64,000 nt of DNA. Source: Melastoma dodecandrum. Taxonomy: Eukaryota > Streptophyta > Magnoliopsida > Myrtales > Melastomataceae. The notes under the pieces were generated by a model, which saw only the letters and a list, made by a program, of their open reading frames with translations, searched no databases and was not told the DNA's origin. The stretch is taken from positions 62,001 to 126,000 of the forward strand of contig JARUPY010000104.1 in assembly GCA_029817715.1 (NCBI GenBank), given 5' to 3'. Each line of letters starts with the position of its first letter. Position 1 is the first letter of the stretch. Position numbers and translations under genes: made by a program. Positions 47,555 through 58,496 of this stretch are shown piece after piece.

Positions 47555-48430
47555 CTTCTGGTCTGTGTTGTGCAACTCAGCATCTGTTGTGCAGAATGTT
47601 TTGTTCTGGCTATAAAAGGTTGATCACCTATCACCTTATATAATTGCTACTACATTAAGTTTGAGTGGTAATAATCTAAAATCTGGGTGAAGAGTGGATG
47701 TAGGCAAGTTGTCGAATTACTATAAAAGTCTTGTGTCCATCAAACAAATCGCAATCACTTTCATACGTTCTATCTTACAAAAACTTAAACAAAAGGTTCT
47801 GTTTTATGGAAGCTTTCTTCCACTACGGTGGGTCTGTTGAAAAAGAGTTAAAAATCCATAATTGAACTTTAACACTAATTTACCCCATCTTAGTGTAACA
47901 CGTACTATTACACTAAGGGGGGGCGGGTGAATTAGTGTTAATCTCCAAAATTGGATTTTAACCCTTTTTCGTTTTACCCCGCAGCGGAATGAAAAGCTTC
48001 TGTTAAACAGAGCCTGTAAGTTTCTGTAAGACAGAACGTTTGATTGTGTACGCAAATTTGTTTGATGGACACAAGGATTTTTATAGTGGTTCAGCAAATT
48101 GCTTACGTCCACTCTTCACCCAGATATTTGGATGGTTTCCACTCAAATGTATCTCAGTACAAGTTACACAAGTGATAGCAACTAAAAGCAGACCCGTAGG
48201 TTCTGTACAATAGAGGCTTGAGTGGCAGAGCACAGACCAGAAGGTTCTGTACCGTAGAGGTTTGTTACGAAGCACAAACACTGAGGTTCTGTACTATAGT
48301 AACTTAGGCTCAATACAGACCAGAAGGTTCTGTATCGTAGTAAGTTCGGCACAACACAGATCAGAGGATTCTGTGTCGAAGAAACTTAGGCACAACACAG
48401 ATCAAAGGATTCTGTGTCGAAGAGAGTTTT

Positions 48431-48594
48431 GCACAACACAGACCAGAAGGTTCTGTGTCGAAGAAGGTAAGGCACAACACAGACCAGAAGGTTCTGTGTC
48501 GAAGAAGGTAAGGCACAACACAGACCAGAAGGTTCTGTGTCGAAGAAGGTAAGGCACAATACAGACCAGAAGGTTCTGTATCGTAGAAGGTAAA
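48431..48594. repeat. 41-bp tandem repeat in the LTR
   Basis: Units start at 48431, 48472, 48513 and 48554, each GCACAACACAGACCAGAAGG then TTCTGTGTCGAAGAAGGTAAG. Looser copies extend over 48190-49000. Each contains ACAGACC/GGTTCTGT, which can fold as a short hairpin. The inverted counterpart is at 59930-60290. Confidence 0.92.
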
Positions 48595-49139
48595 ACACAA
48601 TACTGACCAGAGGGTTATGTATCGAATGTGTTAACCTTCTATAGCACAGATCAAGTGATTATGTACTAGAGACGTCAACTTTCTATATAACAGATCCAAG
48701 GATTCTGTATCACAGAAGGTATAGCACAGATCGTAAGGTTCTGTACCGAGTATGTCAGTCCACAACATAAGGTTCTGTATAGGAAATGACTTAATTGAAA
48801 AGCACAGATCTGAAAGATTCTGTACTAAGGGTAGTCGACCTTCTATTGAACAGACCGTGAGGTTCTGTAGTAAAAGTGAGAAGGAAAATGTATGCACAGA
48901 CCCGTAGGGTTCTGTACTACAGAGAGTTGTACAGACCGTAAGGTTCTGCACTAAAGTAGATTCAGACCTGAAGGTTCTGCTCTACAGGAGGTTGCACGTG
49001 TTAACGTGACTAACAAGGTAGCAAGTGCGCAATCCCTCAAGGATAACGACTTCGTGGCGTACCCCACGCGAGTACGTAGCGAACCCTACGCAAGTAGACA
49101 ACGTTCCCTTTGTCTTAGGGTGGACAACGTATCCTTTGT

Positions 49140-49330
49140 CCTAGGATGAACAGCGTGCCCTCTGTCCTAGGGTGACAGCCTTCCTCCTGTCCTGAGGTGA
49201 CAGCCTTCCTCCTGTCCTGAGGTTGAACAGCGTTCCCTCTGTTCTGGGGTGACAGCCTTCCTCCTGTCCTGAGGTGACAACCTTCCTCTTGTCCTGAGGT
49301 GACAGCGTTCCCCCTGTCCTGAGGTTCCTG
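49140..49330. repeat. About 25-bp minisatellite in the LTR
   Basis: TGACAGCCTTCCTCCTGTCC-TGAGG and variants, about seven units. The same array is inverted at 59240-59425 in the right LTR. Confidence 0.9.
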
Positions 49331-50359
49331 CATACAGAGCTCTACACAACAGAAGCTGGTTAGTCCCTCACCTTCTGTGCTCCCGGGGTTCTGCCCTTCC
49401 CTCCGGCTCGCTGCACGTTGCCCACGTACACAACGCTTCCAACAACGTATCCTGCAGCTTCCAACCGAGTCCCTCGAGCCCCCGAGTCACTCTCCCAAAA
49501 GGCTTCACCCCGAGTAGTGCTCTTCGTGTGACTAACTCGAACGAATGAAAGAACTAAAGCTCAAGCACACGCTGTCTCTGATCAGAATGGGATAAGGGAA
49601 AATGAATGTTCTGTGTATCCGTATATTTTTTAATGGGAGAGAGAGCATGACCTTTTATACACAAAGTCTAAGAAGAAAATATAAATGGGAAAAGATAAAA
49701 ACGAAATCTGCAAAACAAGAAATTAAAAGTTAGTTTACAAAACAGACAAAATGATATACACGTGCATACATTCAGCAAGGAAGATAATCATATCAAAATA
49801 AAATAAGAATATGATAGTTTCCCTAAATAATGCAGCACAGAAGGTATCGCAGAAGGTTCTGCTCGATAGCCTTCTACAAATGAAAATAATCGAAGATTTA
49901 TTTCCATTAGGGTAATAATTCGTTCCATCCTGTTAAAGATACATAGGAGGACGTATCTAGAGAGGTGGCAGTGATAGGTTTGCAAATAACGGTCGTATAG
50001 TGGTCAATTAAGCTTACAGAAGCCTGTAGACCGTCTAGTAGAACCTTTCCATAAATAGAGATCTTATTTCCTTCTATAAGAAATATTATCTCCAATATGA
50101 TTATTTGGAAACCAAATCGTGGTAATTTGATCAGATAAATATCTTAATCAAATTAAGCATATTTCGTAATTAAATAATTGAAAACTAATCATTTAATTAC
50201 AAAAATAATTCTTACAAGAAGTCCTTAATAATAGAAGCTTCTGTAGAATAGAATGTTCGTCCTTCTGTAGTACAGAGGGTCAGGCTCATCATCAAAGCCA
50301 AGAATGTTCGACCTTCTGTGGCACAGAGGTCTGGCTCATCATCAAAACCTTTTCCAACA

Positions 50360-51121
50360 ATCTCCCCCTTTTTGATGATGACAAAACATTCATCGTTGAG
50401 GGAAATATGTTTGCAAGAACTCCCCCTAACTCCCCCTAAATAGATGAGAGTATGAGTCTCGCGTTTTTACAGTACCATAAGGTTCTGTATAACAGAGCAT
50501 AGAAGCTTCTGTTATGAAGAAGGTTGTACAGAGCACAAAGGCTTCTGTGATTAATACAGAGCGTGGAGCTTCTGTATTTAACCCGACAAAAATGATGGTA
50601 TTTCATTTTTGCACTCCCAGCAATAGTGACTTTGTTAAAGATCACGAATCGCATTCCCTGCAGAAGGTTGCGATTATGAGCTGTATCAGTCTCATAGGCT
50701 TCTACACCGTAGACGGTATAGCCTTCTACGACCCATGAAGTTATAGAAAATCAATGATTTCTCTATAACCAATACAGAGCAAGGTACTCCCCCTCAACAC
50801 AATTTTCTCCCCCTTTTTGTCACATCAAAAAGAAGATGAATGTAGGTTGATAAAGAAGAGTAAATTTCTTGCAGAAGGTATGACATATCGTTCATAACCA
50901 ACGTGCAGAAGGTAGTTTTAATTCTTGCAGAGGGTAGAACAGAAAGTTCAAAACCATCATGCAGAATATAGCGCAGAAGGTGTGACAGAAAGTTCAATAC
51001 CATACTGCTGAAAGGAAATGTGTCCACGAAGTGGCACTTATTACAATCTAGAAGACCACAGAAATCAGTTTTTGGTCTAGCTAGAAATGCATAAAAGAAA
51101 AAGAAACAGCAACTAAGGAGA
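50360..51121 (-). promoter_or_regulatory. Multiple polypurine tracts and 3' untranslated part of the Sirevirus
   Basis: Minus strand: AAAAAGGGGGAGAT directly at the LTR (50360-50374). More GGGGGAG runs lie at 50420-50437 (two adjacent), 50790-50796 and about 50809-50818 (AAAAAGGGGGAGAAAA). Several tracts before the 3' LTR are a known Sirevirus hallmark. TTCTGT/ACAGAA words are dense between them. Confidence 0.85.
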
Positions 51122-52937
51122 TCACTCCTCAGACTCAGCAGAATCCTTTTCCAGAAGTTTGCGCAGAAGCTTGTCCTGGCGTTCCACTAAGCGAAACAGG
51201 TCAGTGACCATTCGCTGAAGGACGCGGATGTCTTCCCCAAGATTGAGGAGAGCAGTGTTATCCACAGGGACTTGAGCTTCAGCAGATGATGAAGGACGTC
51301 TCCGACCAGCAGGCTTAGCAGCAGAGGGTCGAGCAGAAGATGCATCAGCATTCTTCTTGGCCTCCAGAAGCTTATCCTCATCATCAAGCGCAGAATCCTG
51401 TGACCTCCCTTTCAGGGTCCAGGTAGAGCCCTTCCTCACATAATGCATGCTGGCTATAATTTGTTGTCCAAAAGTGCCAACTTTCCACTTTTCTTGAAAA
51501 GTAGAAGCATCAGTAGAGACACGAGCTAATTTCAGAAGGCCGGCGATTACCTGGCCATAAGGGAGAGCTTTTCCAGCCGTATTGCAGCATCTTTTCATGT
51601 GGGAGAACACCAGCAAACCAAGATTAAAGGGAATACCCTTCAGGATATGAGCCATCAACGTCGCATCATTGGAGGTGATGGTGTCGATGCTTCTAGTTCT
51701 TGGTAGAAGGCAGAACAGAACCACTCGATGCAGAATGCGGGTTTTGAGATCCAACTTGGTGGACTCAAGGTACTTGGTCGCATTGACCTTCTGTCCCAGA
51801 ATGATGCTATAGGATTCTTCTTTTCCCATGTCCATCAGAGGATCATATTCCTCACAGCAGAACAATTGATTCACATCATGGGCAGAGAATACCAGTGTGA
51901 CCCCTTCAATGACTGTCTTTATGAACTTGGCATGCGGGCCCTGTTCATGGAACGTGATGTTCGCATAGAACTCTCTCAAACGAGAGACAGGCAGCTCTGC
52001 ATAGGTCTCACAGAAGGTTCTCAAACCGATTCTATCCAGCAGAGGGGCAATATCAAGTCCATTAGCCGCAAACCAGTTAAAATCGATCCGCTTAAAGGTG
52101 GCAATCTGCCTACCCGCAGCATCACATTTAGGCAGTTTATCATCAGCCAAAACAGTTTCTATCTCCTTCTTAGAGACAAGAGGATTTATCGGAAAGATAA
52201 ACGAATCCAGGTCCTCTGTGAAGGTGTCCTCAGGAACAAGTTTCTCTGGGGACTTGGTCTTTTTTGCAGCCATATCAATGATAGAGGTGTTGACCGTCTC
52301 GGGCTCTTTCCGTTTTAGCCTGGTCCTAGAGGAAACTCCTCCGGGTTTCATGGCATCATGGAGAGGCTTTTTGGTAGGAGTGGCCGCAGGCTTCTGCGAA
52401 ACCTTCTGAAGCTCAGAAGCTACTCCTTTCAGCTTGAGATCAGGAGAGACAGTGACGACCGGAGTAGGAACTTCCATGTCAGCCTCACCAGGCACATCAT
52501 CAGCAGGGGGGATCTCCACCTCCTCATCAGATGCGACAATCTCAGCAGTAGGGGCGACAGGGAGTGTATCACTTGTCGCAGTAGAACCTTTGACAGAGGC
52601 CTTAGGAACAGAGCACTCAAGCACAGAAGGCTCAGAGACAGAGGGTTCCACCGTCATGACGATCGGAGGTTCCTTCTGGGTTGTATCTTCCACGGAGACT
52701 TGGACTTTTGAGGGCCCTTCGTCTGTGGAGATGGGAGGCATGCCATCGAGAGTCTCAACGGCAGCAATGGTCTGGTCCTTCGCAGGAGAGATGGATTTCT
52801 CCGCCGAGGAAGTTCTCCGCCGAGGAAGGGGGTGGAGTCCTGCTCGCAGAGGATGCAGGCTTCTCCGATCCAGAGGCGCGAGCCTTCTTTCTTCCGGCCT
52901 TAGCCTTTTTCCTCAGGGATTTCACTTTGGGTGCCAT
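51122..52937 (-). pseudogene. Sirevirus extra 3' ORF (env-like / putative plant transposon protein domain)
   Basis: The start is probably ATG 52937 (MAPKVKSLRKKAKAGRKKAR, a basic N-terminus). A 16-bp tandem duplication (52797-52812 and 52813-52828, TTCTCCGCCGAGGAAG) shifts the frame; the main frame then runs from 52741 (539 codons) to 51122. It has an acidic Ser/Pro-rich N-terminal half, a folded middle (FDNWFAANGLDIAP-like: FNWFAANGLDIAPLL, LREFYANITF, GVTLVFSAHDVNQLF) resembling the plant transposon protein domain found in Sireviruses, and a Lys/Ala-rich tail with a coiled-coil-like end (LFRLVERQDKLLRKLLEK). The function in Sireviruses is unproven. Confidence 0.85.
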
Positions 52938-53727
52938 GGACACAGAGAAATCGAAAGTTTTGAGGTTAGGGCAAGAACAGGGAAGTTTCAGAGTTGAAGA
53001 TGAAGTGTGAAGAAGGAGAGTCACGGTTAATGATTTTAACCAGCCTCCGAATGCCTTCTTTTTGGGAAGAAAATATTCTCCCGCCCAAAATACTCATGAT
53101 TTTGATTTTTCAAGATGAAAAACTGTCATTTCACGAATGACATGCATCAGAATATATGGGGAATATTTGTTTCCTTATTATAATAGGAAATCTGACGGTT
53201 CTGCAACGCAGAAGGTGGTTTCATAACCTTCTGTTGCAAGCTTCTTCAGTGTAGAAGAGCCAAATATTATGGATATTATATCCAAAATATATTATTAGGA
53301 TTATTAATTTCCTAATAGAAACGATATTGATCAGAACAAATATTTTATTTGATTCTGATTATATCTAAATATTTTATTGGATGATAATTGATATCTCCAG
53401 ACGTAAACTTCCAATTAATTGGAAATTACCAAAGTTAGATTTAAGGTATACATATCGTTATACCTTCTATCAGATAGATGGTGAATTTCAAGCTTCTATT
53501 GTATAGAAGGCTAAAAATTCTACCTTCTATAGTGAAGAGTACAAGCACGTACCTTCTGTAGAGTAGAAACAGAAGATTATACCTTCTGTAATGAAGTGCA
53601 CAAGTAAATGTACCTTCTATATGGCAGAGTGTAGATGATTCTACCTTCTATGATGAAGTGTACGAAAGTGTACCTTCTGTAGTAAGTTTTTCAAGTACTT
53701 ACTTAACTTATTGTCTTCTGAAAGACA

Positions 53728-55257
53728 TTAAAGAGGATGGCAGATTCCTAATTCACTTCTGAAAAAGAAAAATTTTTCTTTGTCCAGAGGTTTAGTAAAG
53801 ATATCAGCCAATTGGTGTTCAGTGTTAATGTATTCCATACTAACAGAACCCTGTTGTACATTATCTCTCAGAAAGTGATGTCTGAGTTCGATATGCTTCG
53901 ATCGAGAGTGATATACTGGATTCTTAGCAAGGCTAATAGCACTAGTATTATCACATTTGATCGGAATTTTTGTAAATGAGAGACCGTAGTCCTCAAGTTG
54001 TTGTTTCATCCACAGGAGTTGCGCACAGCAGCTTGCTGCCGCAATATATTCAGCTTCTGCAGTGGAGAGGGCAACAGAAGTCTGCTTCTTGGAAAACCAT
54101 GAGATCAACATGTTTCTCATGAGCTGACAAGTACCACTTGTACTTTTTCTGTCTACCTTACTTCCTGCGAAGTCTGCATCAGAATATCCAATGAGATCAA
54201 AATTTGATTTCTTTGAATACCAGATGCCTAGGTTCACAGAACCCTGTAGATATCTAAAGATCCTCTTGACCGCAGTCATGTGAGATTCTTTAGGTGCTGA
54301 TTGAAATCTAGCGCAGAGGCACACACTAAATAGTATGTCAGGTCTAGAAGCTGTAAGGTACAGAAGAGAACCTATCATGCTTCTGTAGAGCTTACTATCC
54401 ACTTCTTTACCGTTTTCGTCTTTGTCCAATTGAGTATTTGTACCCATTGGAGTAGACAAAGGTTTCGTGCCTTCTAGGCCGAATTTCTTTAGAAGCTGCA
54501 TAGTGTACTTTTCTTGATGTAAGCATGTACCTTCTGTAGAGTGCTGAATTTGTAAACCAAGGAAGAACGTAAGTTCTCCCATCATGCTCATCTCAAACTC
54601 ACTTGTCATGAGCTTGGAGAATTCATCACAGAGCGTTTCATCAGTTGATCCAAAGATAATGTCATCGACATAGATCTGGACAACAATGAGATTATTGCTT
54701 CTGTGTTTGAGAAAGAGAGTAGTATCTACTCTTCCTCTATTGTAGCCCTTTTCGACAAGGAAGGAGCTAAGTTTCTCATACCATGCTCTAGGAGCCTGTT
54801 TAAGGCCATATAGAGCTTTGGAGAGTTTATAGACGTAGTCTCTGTGTTGCAGATCCTCGAAACCAGGAGGTTGACTTACGTAGACCTCTTCCTTGATTTC
54901 TCCATTGAGGAATGCACTTTTTACGTCCATTTGATACAACTTAAAGTTGTTAAAGCAAGCATAGGCTAATAACATTCGTATTGCCTCTAGACGAGCTACA
55001 GGAGCAAACGTCTCATCAAAGTCGATACCCTCTTGTTGAGAGTATCCTTTTGCAACGAGCCGAGCCTTGTTCCTCACAACAATGCCTGACTCATTTAGTT
55101 TGTTCCTGAAAACCCATTTAGTCCCAATGATGGAACGGTTACCAGGTTTAGGAACAAGTGACCACACTTTGCTCCGTTCAAATTGTTCAAGCTCTTGCAT
55201 AGCAAGTATCCAATCTGGATCGTTGAGGGCTTCATCAATATTCTCTGGCTCTTTCTG
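53728..55257 (-). pseudogene. Sirevirus reverse transcriptase and RNase H
   Basis: Same frame as integrase after the TAA at 55258-55260. [58 protein letters not shown], and the catalytic YVDDIIFGS. RNase [52 protein letters not shown]. The core is fully open from the first ATG at 55200. Confidence 0.94.
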
Positions 55258-56589
55258 TTATAGAAAAGCCGAGTGTTCATAGAAGGCATTTACAGAGCGT
55301 CTTGTCTGTATACCTCTGTTAAGATCTCCTATGACTTGGTCTATAGGATGCCGTCTTTGATAAAGAGCAGGTGCTCTAATATCACTTTGTTGATTATTCT
55401 GAGAATGTTCTTCAGAATGATCATTTGTTTGTTCAAGATCATTTTTAGATTCATGAACAGAGGGTTCACCCTTCTCTTTCGTAGAGGGTGGAGATTCTAC
55501 AGCATCTTCTGTAGGTTCTAGAGATATAATATCTCTTGTATTGATAGTAGGTAGGTCATTAATTTTTACATTAATAGACTCCTCTATAGAAGAAGTTCTT
55601 TTGTTTAGAACTCTGTAAGCTTTGCTAGATAGAGAGTATCCAAGAAAGATGCCCTCATCTGTCTTAGCTTCGAACTTTCCCAAATTGTCCTTAGAAGGTC
55701 TCAAGATAAAACATGGACTTCCAAAGGAGTAGAAATAGGATATGTTCGGTTTTCTTCCCCTGTATAGTTGATAGGGGGTTTTCTCAAGTATGGGTATAAG
55801 TAGAACCCTGTTTGATATGTAGCAGGCTGTATTAACAGCTTCTGCCCATAGGTTCTGTGGAGCAGAGCTCTTACACATCATGGTTCTTGCCATGTTTATT
55901 ATAGTTCTATTTTTCCGTTCTACTACTCCATTCTGTTGAGGAGTATAAGGAGCAGAAAAATTGTGATCGATACCATGATCGTCACAGAAAGTAGCGAAGT
56001 CATGGTTTTCAAACTCAGTACCATGATCCGTTCTTATAGCTTTTACAGAAGAACCAGTTTCATTCTGTAATTTCTTAGCTAGCTTAATGAAAGTTTCAAA
56101 AGCATCGCTTTTGTGAGTTAGAAATTTAACCCACGTGTATCTAGAGTAGTCATCGACCACAACTAGACAGTACCTTCTACCGCCGACACTCTGAACTCTA
56201 GTAGGTCCGAATAGAACCATATGTAGAAGTTCAAGAGGTTGAGAAGTAGAGACTTCATTCTTAGATTTGAATGAGGACTTAGTTTGTTTTCCAAGAGAAC
56301 ATGCTTCACAGAAGCTGTCATGCTCAAAACGGATATTGGGTAATCCCTTAACCAAATCATTTTTCACAAGCTTGGATAACAATTTGAAGTTGGAGTGTCC
56401 CAACCTTCTATGCCATAGTAGGCTTTCATCTTTGACTGTCAGAAGGCAGTTTTCTGTAGTACAGAAGCTATTCTGAGTCAAGGTATAGATGTTCCTCTTA
56501 CGAGTCCCAATGAAGCGAACTTCATTGTTCAGGATTCTGGAACACTTGTCTTGATCAAAAGTTATTTTATAACCTTTGTCACAAAGCTA
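55258..56589 (-). pseudogene. Sirevirus integrase with GAG-pre-integrase region
   Basis: Open from just after TAG (56587-56589) to TAA (55258-55260). LWHRRLGHSN (pre-integrase, HHCC His), CEACSLGKQTKSSF (Cys pair), the DDE core (VVVDDYSRYTWV; RTDHGTEFEN; YTPQQNGVVERKNRT), then the C-terminal LGYSLSSKAYRVLN region. Two stops and one upstream frameshift separate it from gag and RT. Confidence 0.93.
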
Positions 56590-56597
56590 GCTAATGC

Positions 56598-57842
56598 TCA
56601 GCAAATTATGTTTGAGTTCTGTAACCAACAGAACCTCATCGATGACCATGGAGTCAGAACTTCCAATGGTACCTTTGCCAATGACAGAGCTTTGCTATTG
56701 TCACCGAATTTAACCGACCCTCCACACTGTAGAGTCAGTTGAGAGAATTTGGATGGGTCTCCGGTCATGTGCCTGGAGCATCCACTATCCAAATACCATT
56801 CACTTTCAACAGTTTCTGTTTGAAAGCAGGTATTAAGTTCATTTTGAGTTTCTGTGTGAGTTGTGAGGCACATTTGTGCTTCCTCATCATCAGAATCATC
56901 AAGTTCTGCCCAAGAAGCTATTGCTTTCTTGAACTTGTGTTTAGGAGAAGGTTTCTCCTTTTCTTTAAGTAAAGGACATTCTATACTGTAATGCCCTTTC
57001 TTTTTGCATTTATAACATGTGACCGATTTTGGGTCCATGTGATTTTGGCTTCTTTTGTTGAAGCGCTTTTTGGAGGCGAACCGCAAAAGGCGTTTAGCTA
57101 TCATTGCGAGTTCATCATCCGAATCAGCTTCTGCTTCATCATCTGAACCTTCTGTAGGTTCTTCTGATGCTCTGAAAGCTACAGGTGCTCTCTTTATATC
57201 AGGTTGAGAGGATCTTTCCATCTCATACGAGATTAAGGAGCTCATCAACTGATCTAGTCGAAGAGTAGAGAGGTCTTTAGCTTCCTCTATAGCCGTTTTC
57301 TTGGCTTCCCAAGATTTGGGTAGAGTACGCAGAACCTTTCGAACTAGCTCAGAGTTTTGATAGGTTTTGCCCAAATGAGTTAGGGCATCGACTAGGAGGT
57401 TGAGTCTCTGGAACATTTGTTCTACAGATTCATCAGCCTTCATAGTAAAATTTTCATATTGGTGAATTAAGAAATTCACCTTAGTTTCTCTTATCTGGTC
57501 TGTCCCAATATACATGGTGACAAGTTTGTCCCAGATTTCCTTGCCCGAAGTGCAAGTTGAAACTTTGACGAATTCACTTTCTGACATAGCATTGAACATC
57601 AAATACTTTGCCGTTTTAGTGAGTCGTCTGATCTTAAGGTATTCCCTTGTAGGATGACCTTCTCGATCAAATTGTTGGTTCTCTGGTATAGAAGGGGGAC
57701 CATCTTCTATATAAGACCATAAGTCTTCGTCAATAGCATCAACAAATGCGCTCATACGAATTTTCCAGTAGGCAAAATTCTTACCATCGAAAATGGGAGG
57801 ATTCTCAACATGTGGTTTAGGCACATTATAGTTTTCAGCCAT
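56598..57842 (-). pseudogene. Sirevirus gag and protease start
   Basis: ATG at 57842 (MAENYNVPKPHVENPPIFDG). UBN2 gag domain (FAYWKIRMSAFVDAIDEDLW, KEIWDKLVTMYIGT), CCHC knuckle CYKCKKKGHYSIEC, and protease WYLDSGCSRHMTGD. A frame change near 56690 turns the protease tail into unrelated residues. Confidence 0.93.
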
Positions 57843-58110
57843 ATGTTCGATTCGTATAGAGTATTACGCTTCTATAGAATAGAACGTTGACGAAAAGAAC
57901 CTCAACAAAGAAGCAAACTTCTGTTGGGTAGAAATCAGCTGTCAAGCTGTAGTTGTTGGATTCGCAGAGCGATAGGCTTCTGCAGAAAATGCCAACCGTG
58001 ATGTTTACAGATCGTATGCTTCTGTAGAATGTACCGTATGCTTCTACAAAGTAGAGCAACAAATCGTTTCTCACAGAACAAGGCGCTTCTATGGAACAGA
58101 GGTTAAATTT

Positions 58111-58385
58111 TGATAGAGCGTAAGCTTCTACAGAATAGAACCAAGTAGACTTTCACAGAGCTTAAAGCTTCTGTGCAATAGCGGGTAGATTCTGATAGAG
58201 CGTAAGCTTCTACAGAATAGAACCAAGTAGATTTTCACAGAGCTTAAAGCATCTGTGCAGTAGCGGGTTGATTCTGATAGAGCGTAGGCTTCTACAGAAT
58301 AGAACCAAGTAGATTTTCACAGAGCTTAAAGCTTCTGTGCAGTAGCGGGTTGATTCTGATAGAGCGTAGGCTTCTACAGAAAAGC
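58111..58385. repeat. 82-bp tandem repeat in the Sirevirus leader
   Basis: TGATAGAGCGTA(A/G)GCTTCTAC recurs at 58111, 58193, 58275 and 58357, exactly 82 bp apart: three full units and a partial. It lies between the primer site and gag. Confidence 0.95.
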
Positions 58386-58482
58386 AACAGTCACAGAGCT
58401 AAGAGATTCTGTGGAGAATAGTGTGTAGCTGGAAAGAGCTTTTCAAAGATCTACAACAAGCTGTTAAGCCTTTGTTGCACCC

Positions 58483-58494
58483 GCTCTGATACCA
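58483..58494 (-). promoter_or_regulatory. Sirevirus primer-binding site
   Basis: Minus strand TGGTATCAGAGC, an exact initiator-Met tRNA match, separated from the LTR start (58497) by two bases. Confidence 0.95.
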
Positions 58495-58496
58495 AT

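Larger units (their letters stand above)
44704..47900 (+). mobile_element. Truncated plus-strand Sirevirus LTR, split by a nested element
   Basis: 44704-45187 matches the LTR of the Sirevirus on its right (GGGCCGGAGAGAAGGGCAGA, GGTGAGGGACTAACCAGCTT); the start of the LTR is missing. The nested element 45188-47554 interrupts it inside the word ACAGAACCTTCT-GGTCTGT. 47560-47900 completes the LTR to its end ...CTTAGTGTAACA. The matching blocks are diverged from the complete Sirevirus copy. Confidence 0.82.
47906..50359 (-). repeat. Left (3') LTR of the Sirevirus
   Basis: On the plus strand it runs TATTACACTAAG...TTTTCCAACA (minus: TGTTGGAAAAGG...). The inner end abuts the polypurine tract. It contains two minisatellites (41-bp and about 25-bp units) and a TATA-containing segment near 49650. 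Confidence 0.9.

Noticed and set aside
48190..49330. Regular repeats considered as a CRISPR array
   Set aside because: Units are head-to-tail 41-bp and 25-bp minisatellites without unique spacers, inside a plant LTR.
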